Positions 1 to 6,863 of a stretch of DNA of 8,055 nucleotides are shown here, in pieces. The stretch's first letter is position 1; every line of letters starts with the position of its first letter. Both the position numbers and the translations under genes were made by a program. Source of the stretch: Bordetella parapertussis (GTDB lineage: Bacteria > Pseudomonadota > Gammaproteobacteria > Burkholderiales > Burkholderiaceae_B); assembly GCA_945882005.1 (NCBI GenBank), contig CAMCWG010000129.1:1-8055 (forward strand), given 5' to 3'. The notes below the pieces were generated by a model that saw only the letters and a program-made list of their open reading frames with translations, searched no databases and had not been told where the DNA came from.

Positions 1-1
1 A

Positions 2-610
2 CTGACAGATCGTCTGGGCGTGCGCTGGGCCTTACCCGAGACGTCATTCAAATACCATGCGTCATGCCGCCACACACATCCCGCAGCAGATGCACTGCAA
101 CACGCCATGAAGACCCATGGGTTAAAGGCTGATGACATCACGCGCGTTGTGACCCATGTCCACCAGGGTGCCATTGACGTATTGGGGCCAGTTGTTGATC
201 CACAGACCGTCCATCAATCAAAGTTTTCGATGGGCACCGTCCTGGCCCTGATCGCAATAAGAAATTCGGCTGACTTGGCCGGCTTTGATAAAGCACTCAA
301 AGATGGTCAAGTCGCGGCCTTCCGCGACATGGTCACGATGGAACTCGATGAAGAAGTCGATACCGCCTACCCACAACGCTGGATCGGTAAGGTCACCGTA
401 ACCACCAAGGACGGACGGAGTCTAGCAGGTCGCGTCGACGAGCCGAAAGGTGACCCGGGCAACACGCTATCGCGTCCGGAGATCGAAGACAAAGCCTTGC
501 GCCTTGGAACGTACGAAGGCAACGCCACTGAAGCGCAAGTCAAAAAACTGATCCAAACAGTTTGGGCTATCAGCAAGCAGCCTACGCTGGGCCGTGTATT
601 GTCCGATTAA
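2..610 (+). CDS. MmgE/PrpD family protein, C-terminal part (5' end outside window)
   Basis: This reading frame is open from the left edge and stops with TAA at 608-610, giving about 202 residues, less than half of the usual family length of about 450. The visible part matches the C-terminal region of MmgE/PrpD proteins: near the start, the segment FKYHASCRHTHPAADA resembles the conserved Lys/Cys/His substrate-site stretch. It is followed by the smaller alpha/beta lid region with KFSMGTVLALIA and a late DEPKGDPGNTLS segment. Known family members include 2-methylcitrate dehydratase, cis-aconitate decarboxylase and iminodisuccinate epimerase, so the substrate cannot be named from this part. The GTG at 20 is an internal codon, not the real start, because the frame continues upstream without a stop. 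The next gene follows after 35 bp on the same strand, so the two are probably co-transcribed in a small catabolic operon. I am confident of the family, not of the reaction. Confidence 0.85.
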   Translation: MTDRLGVRWALPETSFKYHASCRHTHPAADALQHAMKTHGLKADDITRVVTHVHQGAIDVLGPVVDPQTVHQSKFSMGTVLALIAIRNSADLAGFDKALKDGQVAAFRDMVTMELDEEVDTAYPQRWIGKVTVTTKDGRSLAGRVDEPKGDPGNTLSRPEIEDKALRLGTYEGNATEAQVKKLIQTVWAISKQPTLGRVLSD

Positions 611-632
611 CACGATCCAAAAAACTATAACT

Positions 633-637
633 GGAGA
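633..637 (+). promoter_or_regulatory. Shine-Dalgarno site of the plus-strand SDR gene
   Basis: GGAGA lies 8 bases upstream of the ATG at 646, a good distance and match to the 16S rRNA tail. It supports that ATG as the start. The 35-bp gap to the preceding stop shows no hairpin. Confidence 0.7.
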
Positions 638-645
638 CAACAAGC

Positions 646-1395
646 ATGCGTTTACAAAACAAAGTTGCAATCGTCACGGGTGCGGCAAGCGGCTTCGGCG
701 CAGAGATCGCACGCTATTACGTACGTGAGGGTGCGAAAGTCGTCATCGCCGATCTGAATGAAGCCGGTGCTCAAAAGGTTGCCGCTGAAATCGGTGCCTC
801 AGCCGTAGCGGTGAAGTGCGATGTCAGCAAACGTGCAGATATTGATCTAGCCGTGAGCACCGCGGTTCAGAAATTTGGTTCCGTCGATATTGTTGTGAAC
901 AATGCCGGTTACACCCATAAAAATCAACCGTTTTTGAATGTTGACGAAGCAACCTACGACCGCTGCTTCGATGTCAACGTCAAAGCGATTTATCACATGA
1001 TTAATGCAGTCGTGCCAATGATGCGTGCCAAGAAATCGGGCTGCATCATCAACGTTGGCTCGACGGCTGGCATTCGACCCCGCCCTGGCCTGACTTGGTA
1101 CAACGCGTCCAAAGGTGCTGCGAACCTGTTGTCCAAGTCACTCGCTGTCGAGCTTGCCGGTGACAACATCCGCGTGAATGTGATTTGTCCGGTTATGGGT
1201 GACACGGGAATGTTAGGTGACTTTATGGGCATTCCAGACACACCCGAGAACCGCGCAAAATTCATTGCAACAATCCCAATGGGTCGACTCAGCGTGCCGC
1301 GCGACATTGCAAACGCAGCGGTGTTTCTAGCCTCGGAGGAAGCATCCTTTCTGACTGGACTAGAGTTGCCCGTCGATGGCGGCAGGACTATCTAG
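646..1395 (+). CDS. SDR family oxidoreductase (classical, probably NAD-dependent)
   Basis: This 249-residue protein has the full set of classical short-chain dehydrogenase marks: cofactor loop TGAASGFG at residues 11-18, Asp36 at the end of the second beta strand, NNAG at 85-88, catalytic Asn111, Ser139, Tyr152 and Lys156, and a C-terminal VDGG before the end. Asp36 usually selects NAD(H) over NADP(H), so oxidation of a hydroxy substrate is the likelier direction (inference). Length is normal for the classical subfamily. It follows the MmgE/PrpD gene by 35 bp and ends just before a strong terminator, so it is the last gene of that operon. It resembles FabG-like and many catabolic dehydrogenases, and the substrate is not evident. 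A role in fatty acid synthesis is unlikely given the setting, because no acp or fab genes are adjacent. Confidence 0.92.
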   Translation: MRLQNKVAIVTGAASGFGAEIARYYVREGAKVVIADLNEAGAQKVAAEIGASAVAVKCDVSKRADIDLAVSTAVQKFGSVDIVVNNAGYTHKNQPFLNVDEATYDRCFDVNVKAIYHMINAVVPMMRAKKSGCIINVGSTAGIRPRPGLTWYNASKGAANLLSKSLAVELAGDNIRVNVICPVMGDTGMLGDFMGIPDTPENRAKFIATIPMGRLSVPRDIANAAVFLASEEASFLTGLELPVDGGRTI

Positions 1396-1439
1396 CTTCA
1401 ACAACGCATGCAAGGCGGCCTGATTGCACAGGCCAACAA

Positions 1440-1470
1440 GATCAGCCCTGACGGGCTGATCTTTGTTTTT
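1440..1470 (+). terminator. Rho-independent terminator after the SDR gene
   Basis: A perfect 9-bp stem (GATCAGCCC at 1440-1448, loop TGAC, GGGCTGATC at 1453-1461) is followed by TTTGTTTTT. The stem can lengthen further because AACAA before it pairs with most of the T-tract. The T-tract lies on the plus side, so it terminates the operon ending with the SDR gene. The element overlaps the last codons and stop of rph on the other strand. On that strand no T-tract follows the hairpin, so it is not a clear intrinsic terminator for rph. Confidence 0.85.
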
Positions 1471-2197
1471 GCGCCAATATCGCAATGCCTTCTTCAGCCA
1501 AGGCCAACAGAGTATTTAGTTCGGCGCGATCAAAGGTGTGTCCTTCGGCCGTGCCCTGCACTTCGACATAACGCCCCGCGCCCGTCATGACGATATTCAT
1601 GTCTGCATCACAACCGGAATCTTCGGGGTAATCCAGATCAAGCACGGCCTGCCCGCCGACCATACCAACCGAAACAGCCGCGACCGAATCAATCAGAGGA
1701 TTCTGGGTCAATAAACCTTGCTGCATCAACCCATCTACCGCGTCGGCAACAGCAACCCAGGCACCTGTAATGCTGGCGCAGCGCGTGCCGCCATCCGCTT
1801 GCAGGACATCACAATCAATTTGGATGGTGCGTTCGCCGAGTGCCTTCATGTCCATGACCGCACGCAAGCTGCGGCCAATCAGACGTTGAATTTCTTGGGT
1901 CCGGCCTGATTGCTTACCCTTTGCCGCTTCCCTGTCGGAGCGTGTATGGGTCGAACGCGGCAACATTCCATACTCAGCAGTGACCCAGCCCTGCCCTTGG
2001 CCTTTTAGAAACGGAGGCACTTTTTCGAGTACGCTTGCTGTGCACAGTACTTGCGTATTGCCCATACAGATCAACACTGACCCCTCTGCGTAGCGCGTAA
2101 AACCACGTTGCATCGAGACGGTTCGTAACGCATTTGCGGCACGACCCGATGGTCTTGGTTGTGTTGGGGTCGTTTGCTTGGGACTGTTAGTTGACAC
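1442..2197 (-). CDS. rph: Ribonuclease PH (tRNA nucleotidyltransferase)
   Basis: RNase PH is a phosphorolytic 3'-to-5' exoribonuclease that trims tRNA 3' ends, working as a hexamer in the cytoplasm. The 251-residue product carries family hallmarks throughout: [11 protein letters not shown] at residues 15-25, [11 protein letters not shown] at 32-42, KGQGQGW at 65-71, [14 protein letters not shown] at 73-86, [15 protein letters not shown] at 98-112, the phosphate-site segment QADGGTR at 133-139, and VQGTAEG near the end. The start is GTG. An in-frame TGA at 2207-2209 lies only nine bases upstream of it, and a GAGAG stretch gives a plausible ribosome site. The body would normally begin at about residue 14-15, so this protein has a 13-residue Ser/Thr/Gln/Pro-rich leader compared with the 238-residue E. 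coli enzyme. No rdgB or hemW gene follows rph here, although they often do in relatives. Its promoter must lie in the 37-bp gap or inside ggt. Confidence 0.97.
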   Translation of the reverse strand: MSTNSPKQTTPTQPRPSGRAANALRTVSMQRGFTRYAEGSVLICMGNTQVLCTASVLEKVPPFLKGQGQGWVTAEYGMLPRSTHTRSDREAAKGKQSGRTQEIQRLIGRSLRAVMDMKALGERTIQIDCDVLQADGGTRCASITGAWVAVADAVDGLMQQGLLTQNPLIDSVAAVSVGMVGGQAVLDLDYPEDSGCDADMNIVMTGAGRYVEVQGTAEGHTFDRAELNTLLALAEEGIAILAQKQRSARQG

Positions 2198-2234
2198 GAT
2201 GTGCTCTCACAAAAATTCGGATAGTGGATCGACC

Positions 2235-4124
2235 ATGAATCAAAGAAGCCAATCCCGCAGTTTGCAGCGCCACAGTATACGCAGAGCAGCGCGTCATGTC
2301 CTGTTGAGCGTCGCCTGTCTGAGCGTCGTCATGACGTTACCAGCGCCGCTCACCGCGCAAACGACGGGCTCTAAGGCCAACCAGGCCGCTATGACCGATA
2401 CCGCAGTGCTTCGGTATGACGGCTCCTTTGAAATATTTCATCCAGTGGTCTCAAGCGGCGGCATGGTGGCCAGTGAGCACCGCCTTGCGAGCGAAGTCGG
2501 CGCCCGCATCCTGCAGCAAGGGGGCAATGCCACAGACGCTGCCGTAGCAATGGGCTTCGCACTCGCCGTGGTACTGCCCAACGCAGGCAACCTTGGGGGC
2601 GGAGGCTTCATGCTCGTACGCGATGCTGCGCACGGCAGGACCACCGCCTTAGACTTTCGCGAAACAGCGCCTGCGAGCGCCAGACCCGATCTATTCTTAG
2701 ACCCACAGGGACAAGTCATCCCAGGTAAATCGACACGTTCGCCCTACGCTGTTGGTGTTCCGGGTTCTGTTGCCGGACTTATCCAAGCCGCACGCGACTA
2801 CGGCAGTCTGCCCTTATCCCAACTTATCGCGCCGGCAATTGGGCTAGCCGAAAACGGCTTTACAGTCAGCGCGGTACTTGAAGAACAATTCAGGTCTCAT
2901 CGCGCCCACCTTATTCGCTGGCCCAGCACACGTGAGGTTTTCTTTAAACGTAAAGTCGGCGCAGCAGAATGTGCGCTACAACACTGCCCTCCCGATCTAC
3001 TGGAGACCTATCGCAGAGGTGACACGCTGATCCAGAAGGACCTGGCAAATACGCTAGGACTCATTGCGCAAGCGGGAGCCAATGGTTTTTATACGGGTCC
3101 TGTCGCGCAACAAATTGTGCACGCCCTGACGAGCGCCTCAGCACCTTCGCCGATTACGCTAGAGGACCTAAGCAATTACCGCCCGATCGCTCGCCAGCCG
3201 GTTCAGGGCACTTACCGAGGGCACCAGATTCTCTCAATGCCCGCGCCGAGCTCAGGTGGTGTGCACCTGATTCAAATGTTGAACATACTCGAACGTTACC
3301 CACTGGCACGCTACGGGGCCGCGAGTGCACAGACTATACACTTGCTCGCCGAGAGCGCACGACTCGCCTACGCGGATCGCGCTGAGTTCCTGGGCGACCC
3401 AGACTTTGTAAAGGTGCCGCAACGTGGGCTGAGCGCCAAGCGCTACGCCGACCAAATCGCACAAGGCATCAACGTAGAGAAAGCGACACCTAGCCAGAGC
3501 GTTCGCCCTGGTCAGCCTTTGCCGTATGAAAGTGACCAGACCACACACTTCTCTGTCATCGATCACGCAGGCAACGTCGTGAGCTGTACCTACACACTGA
3601 ACTTAAATTTTGGCTCCGGCATTGTCGCGCGCGGCACCGGCGTACTGTTGAACAACGAGATGGATGACTTCGTCGCGAAGCCTGGTGTACCCAACGCTTT
3701 TGGGCTTCTCGGTGGCGACGCCAACGCCGTTGAGGCGGGCAAGCGGCCGCTTAGCTCAATGACGCCTGTCATTGTTGTAAAGGATGGACGCGCCTTGCTC
3801 GCAACCGGCTCGCCTGGTGGGTCACGCATCATCACAACAGTTCTGCAAAATCTGCTCAATATTATCGACTTCGACATGAACATCGCCCAGGCCATAGCCA
3901 CCCCACGCACGCACCACCAATGGATGCCAGATTACCTACGTATCGAACGAGGCATCAGTCCTGATACGATCGTACTTTTGAAACAAATGGGCCATGATGT
4001 GCGAATCATGCCAACCATGGGGCGTGTACAAACAGTGCAGCACATCCAAGGTCGTTTCTTTGGTGCGTCGGACCCGCGCAATCCTGATGGTGCTGCAATA
4101 GGCATAGAGAGAACAAATGATTAA
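2235..4124 (+). CDS. ggt: Gamma-glutamyltranspeptidase precursor (secreted)
   Basis: GGT removes or transfers the gamma-glutamyl group of glutathione and related amides in the periplasm. The proenzyme cuts itself before a Thr that becomes the nucleophile. With the ATG at 2235 the protein has 629 residues, with a signal peptide: basic residues including Arg16, Arg17 and Arg20, a hydrophobic run at about 22-37, and likely cleavage after Ala41 (LTA-Q). Downstream are AGNLGGGGFM from 117, DFRETAP with substrate Arg142, SDQTTHFSV with the predicted nucleophile Thr436, the lid-loop NNEMDDF, RPLSSMTP with Ser507-Ser508, and TGSPGGSRIITTVLQ. The subunits would be about 394 and 194 residues, as in E. 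coli. The retained lid loop argues for a true GGT rather than a cephalosporin acylase. TTG 2178 and ATG 2199 are alternative starts in frame, but 2235 gives a normal signal peptide and a weak GTGGA ribosome site. The gene is divergent from rph and overlaps yicC. Confidence 0.96.
   Translation: MNQRSQSRSLQRHSIRRAARHVLLSVACLSVVMTLPAPLTAQTTGSKANQAAMTDTAVLRYDGSFEIFHPVVSSGGMVASEHRLASEVGARILQQGGNATDAAVAMGFALAVVLPNAGNLGGGGFMLVRDAAHGRTTALDFRETAPASARPDLFLDPQGQVIPGKSTRSPYAVGVPGSVAGLIQAARDYGSLPLSQLIAPAIGLAENGFTVSAVLEEQFRSHRAHLIRWPSTREVFFKRKVGAAECALQHCPPDLLETYRRGDTLIQKDLANTLGLIAQAGANGFYTGPVAQQIVHALTSASAPSPITLEDLSNYRPIARQPVQGTYRGHQILSMPAPSSGGVHLIQMLNILERYPLARYGAASAQTIHLLAESARLAYADRAEFLGDPDFVKVPQRGLSAKRYADQIAQGINVEKATPSQSVRPGQPLPYESDQTTHFSVIDHAGNVVSCTYTLNLNFGSGIVARGTGVLLNNEMDDFVAKPGVPNAFGLLGGDANAVEAGKRPLSSMTPVIVVKDGRALLATGSPGGSRIITTVLQNLLNIIDFDMNIAQAIATPRTHHQWMPDYLRIERGISPDTIVLLKQMGHDVRIMPTMGRVQTVQHIQGRFFGASDPRNPDGAAIGIERTND
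4106..4111 (+). promoter_or_regulatory. Ribosome binding site of yicC inside the end of ggt
   Basis: The purine-rich AGAGAG lies 5 bases upstream of the ATG at 4117, within the last codons of ggt. Together with the overlap of the two genes this suggests that yicC is translated from the ggt message. Confidence 0.5.
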
Positions 4125-5046
4125 AAGCATGACCGGCTTTGGCACTGCTAAAGCAGAACAACCCTTCGGTGCTGTAACGATCGAACTCAAAACCGTGAAT
4201 AGTCGATACCTGGACGTTCAGTTCAGAATGCCTGATGAATTACGTCTGGCCGAACATCCTCTACGTGAGCGTATCGCAAGCAGCCTAGCGCGTGGCAAGA
4301 TTGAGATACGTGCAAGCTTTGCCCGCGCAGTAGGTGAACAACAAACAACCCTTGAACCGGCTTTACTCCAGCGTGTTGCCGAGCAACTCGAACAAGTGCG
4401 CCAGACACTTCCGCAGACACCTACGCCCACATTGACCGAACTCCTTGCCTGGTCAGCCACGCCACAGCAATCTGTGGAGCCTGAGCGCTGGGCAAAGCTC
4501 TGCCTCGAAGCACTCGAGCCTGCATTGACGCAACTCATTGAGGGACGTCAACGAGAAGGCAGACGCTTAGCCGACGTGATGCTCGTCATCGCAGAGCGGG
4601 TGCGGGAGGTGCTGCAGACGGTCCAGGTTCATATGCCCGCGCTGCTTCTTGCGCATCGCGAAAAGCTTGCAGTCAAGCTAAAAGAAGCGCTACAGGCGGC
4701 GCATCCCGCAGGCTTCGCGCACATTACCGGTGCTGAGCTCTCGGAACGTATCGCAAGCGAATCAAGTTTGTTCGCCATTCGCATCGATGTCGCAGAAGAG
4801 CTCGCCCGACTGACCTCACATCTCACCGAATTGGAGTTCCTGTTAGGCCAGGGCAAAACCCCAGCAGCCTCAAAAAGCAATGCTTCAGGCAGTACAGGAA
4901 AGCGTCTTGATTTCTTATTTCAGGAAATGAACAGAGAAGCCAATACGCTGGGATCTAAAGCAGGAAGCATGGAGATGACGCAAGCGGCTATCGACTTAAA
5001 ATTGCTGATCGAGCAAATGCGCGAACAGGCAATGAATATCGAATAG
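4117..5046 (+). CDS. yicC: YicC/YloC family endoribonuclease
   Basis: YicC proteins are cytoplasmic endoribonucleases. In E. coli YicC has been linked to decay of small RNAs such as RyhB. The 309-residue product shows the N-terminal YicC signature MIKSMTGFG at 1-9 with the EL..VNSRYLD stretch at 23-33 and LARGKIEIR further on. It also has the C-terminal DUF1732 block: RIDVAEELARLTSHL from about 222, GKRLDFLFQEMNREANT at 261-277, and IEQMREQAMNIE at the very end. E. coli YicC is about 287 residues. The extra length lies mostly in a Gly/Ser/Ala-rich linker at about residues 244-260. Its first 8 bases overlap the end of ggt, so co-transcription and translational coupling are likely. In many betaproteobacteria yicC sits directly before gmk; here two opposite-strand genes lie between. 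Confidence 0.95.
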   Translation: MIKSMTGFGTAKAEQPFGAVTIELKTVNSRYLDVQFRMPDELRLAEHPLRERIASSLARGKIEIRASFARAVGEQQTTLEPALLQRVAEQLEQVRQTLPQTPTPTLTELLAWSATPQQSVEPERWAKLCLEALEPALTQLIEGRQREGRRLADVMLVIAERVREVLQTVQVHMPALLLAHREKLAVKLKEALQAAHPAGFAHITGAELSERIASESSLFAIRIDVAEELARLTSHLTELEFLLGQGKTPAASKSNASGSTGKRLDFLFQEMNREANTLGSKAGSMEMTQAAIDLKLLIEQMREQAMNIE

Positions 5047-5076
5047 CCGCGTTGCAATCACGCGCGAGCGGACAAC

Positions 5077-5832
5077 TTACCCGCGTCCAACGAAGGGCAT
5101 GGTCGTTGCCATGATCGTAACGAACTGTACGTTTGTTTCGAGCGGGTAGCTGACGATCTGTGCAACCATTTGTGCCACATGGTTTACGTCCATGCGTGGC
5201 TCAACGCGGGTGGTGCCATCGGGCTGAGGCACACCTTTGGTCATACGTTCCGTCATTGGCGTAGCCGCATTACCAATATCGATCTGAGTACAAGCGATTT
5301 TGTAGTGACGTGTGTCAAGCGAAATAGACTTCGTTAACCCGGTCACGGCGTGCTTGGTCGACGTGTAACCAATCGAAAATGGCCGCGGTGCATGCGCCGA
5401 AATCGAACCGTTGTTGATAATGCGTCCACCCTGAGGCTTTTGGTCTTTCATGATGCGGATCGCTGCTTGCGCGCACAAGAACATCCCAGTCAAATTGATA
5501 CTGACGATATCTTTCCAGATGTCTACAGGCAGATCTTCGATTGGCACGGGAGGACCACCACGCCCCGCGTTATTAAACAAAACATCCAAGCGACCAAAGC
5601 GTTTGCTGACCTCGGCAAACAGTGCCTTGACCGACGCTTCATCGCTGACATCTGTGACCATGGGATGCAGGCGTGCACTATGCGCACCACCTAGACTACG
5701 CGTCTCTTCAAGTGCATCTGCACGACGTCCAGCTAGAAAGACTTCGTACCCTGCTGCTGCCAACGCATGTGACACAGCACGACCAATTCCGGAACCTGCT
5801 CCGGTGACTACTGCAACCTTCAGGTCAGACAT
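5077..5832 (-). CDS. SDR family oxidoreductase (probably NADP-dependent)
   Basis: This 251-residue protein is a classical short-chain dehydrogenase: TGAGSGIG at residues 10-17, NNAG at 87-90, Asn113, Ser143, Tyr156 and Lys160 as the catalytic set. At the end of the second strand it has AGRR (Arg36-Arg37) instead of an acidic residue, which favours NADP(H). Its second half carries wording typical of one widespread but uncharacterised proteobacterial SDR group: [25 protein letters not shown], and the C-terminal [11 protein letters not shown]. The substrate is unknown. It lies 61 bp downstream of the sulfurtransferase gene on the same strand and may be co-transcribed with it. It converges with yicC, with 30 bp between the two stops and no clear terminator there. 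It is not a duplicate of the plus-strand SDR: the cofactor motif and C-terminal half differ. Confidence 0.92.
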   Translation of the reverse strand: MSDLKVAVVTGAGSGIGRAVSHALAAAGYEVFLAGRRADALEETRSLGGAHSARLHPMVTDVSDEASVKALFAEVSKRFGRLDVLFNNAGRGGPPVPIEDLPVDIWKDIVSINLTGMFLCAQAAIRIMKDQKPQGGRIINNGSISAHAPRPFSIGYTSTKHAVTGLTKSISLDTRHYKIACTQIDIGNAATPMTERMTKGVPQPDGTTRVEPRMDVNHVAQMVAQIVSYPLETNVQFVTIMATTMPFVGRG

Positions 5833-5838
5833 TTTTTT

Positions 5839-5845
5839 CCCTTTT
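5839..5845 (-). promoter_or_regulatory. Shine-Dalgarno site of the minus-strand SDR gene
   Basis: On the minus strand AAAAGGG is followed by a run of A and the ATG whose first base is 5832. It supports this start. The surrounding 61-bp gap is very AT-rich compared with the genes, but no convincing pair of promoter boxes could be placed. Confidence 0.6.
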
Positions 5846-5876
5846 TATAAAAATAGAGGTTTAGTTTCGTTATTAA

Positions 5877-5889
5877 AACAACTGTTGTT
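5877..5889. repeat. 13-bp perfect inverted repeat between sseA and the SDR gene
   Basis: AACAAC-T-GTTGTT is a perfect palindrome with 6-bp arms, starting 4 bp beyond the sulfurtransferase stop in an AT-rich gap. It could be an operator for the SDR gene. It could also be chance, because the arms are short. It is too weak and lacks the T-tract of an intrinsic terminator. Confidence 0.3.
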
Positions 5890-5893
5890 AACG

Positions 5894-6760
5894 TTAGGCC
5901 TTTGCCGCACCGAGTTCAATAGGAGCGTCAGGTTGCGCACTCCACTCACTCCAAGAGCCGCCATACAGCGCCGCACCACTCAAACCGGCAAGCTCCATCG
6001 CGAGCAGCAAATGGCAAGCAGACACGCCGGATCCACAACTTGCGACGACCTCCGCGGGGTTGCGATCTCCGATCAAACGTGCAAATTCAGCACGCAAGAC
6101 GTCAGGCGCTTTAAGCTTCCAATCTGCATCCAAATTATCTTTTGAGGGACGGCTCAAGGAACCGGGGATATGGCCTGCTTTGGGATCCAGCGTTTCGTTC
6201 ATTCCTTGGAAGCGATCTCCAGGACGACCATCGATAATCAAGCGGTCACTACGCCCCAAGCCGGCACGCATGTTTGCCACATCTACAGCCTTAGTCAATG
6301 CGACACCTTGCTTGAAGTTTCCACGCAGACGCGCCGCAGGTTTAGCCGGTGTGAGCTCAAAGCCGGCCTTGGTCCAGGCATCGATCGTGCCATCAAGTAC
6401 AACAACCTTCGCGTGCCCCACCCAACGTGCAAGCCACCACAAACGTGCTGCGTAGGATCCCCCCGGGGCATCGTAAGCCACAATCAATGTGTCGCCGTTG
6501 ACACCTAAGGCGGCTAGCTGCTCAGCAAACACGCGCTGCTCGGGTAATGGATGCCGACCATTTGAGCCATTTTTCTCGCCGCTCAGCACACGTCCCAGAT
6601 CGACAAACACTGCGCCCGGAATGTGCGAGGCCTCGTAGGCACGGCGCCCTAACTCGGAATCCACCAGGTCGTAGCGGCAATCACAAACGAGAACAGAGGC
6701 TGGATCGCTAGAAAGCAGTTGATGCAGTGCTTGTGGGGTGATGAGATGCTGGCTGCTCAT
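5894..6760 (-). CDS. sseA: 3-mercaptopyruvate (rhodanese-type) sulfurtransferase
   Basis: The enzyme moves sulfur from 3-mercaptopyruvate or thiosulfate to a thiol or cyanide through a cysteine persulfide. The 288-residue protein has two tandem rhodanese domains. The N-terminal one (about residues 5-135) is non-catalytic, with Asp at the cysteine position in [16 protein letters not shown]. The C-terminal one (about 160-280) has [10 protein letters not shown], then [12 protein letters not shown], the active loop CGSGVS starting at Cys242, and GGSWSEW. The CGSGV(S/T) loop is the 3-mercaptopyruvate form, as in E. coli SseA (Cys238, 281 residues), rather than the CRKGVT loop of classical rhodanese. 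No signal peptide is seen, so it is cytoplasmic. The start ATG is preceded by AAGGAT about 10 bases upstream. It is divergent from gmk and is followed by the minus-strand SDR. Related annotations use sseA or simply sulfurtransferase; substrate preference is inferred from the loop only. Confidence 0.92.
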   Translation of the reverse strand: MSSQHLITPQALHQLLSSDPASVLVCDCRYDLVDSELGRRAYEASHIPGAVFVDLGRVLSGEKNGSNGRHPLPEQRVFAEQLAALGVNGDTLIVAYDAPGGSYAARLWWLARWVGHAKVVVLDGTIDAWTKAGFELTPAKPAARLRGNFKQGVALTKAVDVANMRAGLGRSDRLIIDGRPGDRFQGMNETLDPKAGHIPGSLSRPSKDNLDADWKLKAPDVLRAEFARLIGDRNPAEVVASCGSGVSACHLLLAMELAGLSGAALYGGSWSEWSAQPDAPIELGAAKA

Positions 6761-6863
6761 AGAAGGGGCTATCCTTAATCAATGTAAAAATACTGCGGAC
6801 ACAGGCGTCGATTCTAGCGACTCTGCTATGCTTTTGCTTTGTCTTATTTTGCCATTGTCACCC
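6761..6863. promoter_or_regulatory. Divergent intergenic region between sseA and gmk
   Basis: This 103-bp gap separates two genes read away from each other, so it should hold promoters for both sseA and the gmk-rpoZ-spoT run. It has an AT-rich patch around 6774-6793 and a pyrimidine-rich stretch just before gmk. I could not place a good pair of -35 and -10 boxes with proper spacing on either strand, so the call rests on gene arrangement. Confidence 0.45.

Noticed and set aside
2178..2234. Longer ggt starting at TTG 2178 or ATG 2199.
   Set aside because: TTG 2178 lies inside rph, and both add residues in front of an otherwise normal signal peptide that begins at ATG 2235.
3590..3910. A 106-codon minus-strand open frame inside ggt.
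   Set aside because: It is antisense to the conserved GGT small-subunit region and has no ribosome site or recognisable motif.
5048..5064. Hairpin CGCGT-7-ACGCG between the yicC and SDR stops, as a possible terminator.
   Set aside because: The stem is only 5 bp and no T-tract follows on either strand.
5450..6145. A 231-codon plus-strand open frame across the SDR and sulfurtransferase genes.
   Set aside because: It lies antisense to two clearly conserved minus-strand genes and its translation resembles no family; it is a by-product of their codon use.
6738..6863. N-terminal extension of gmk back to 6738 or to the ATG at 6828.
   Set aside because: The extra residues do not resemble Gmk, the 6738 start overlaps the sseA start on the other strand, and the 207-residue form from 6864 has the normal family length.
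6761..6863. Specific promoter boxes for gmk (for example TATGCT at 6826) and sseA (TTTACA on minus).
   Set aside because: None has a partner box at suitable spacing, so naming them would be guesswork.
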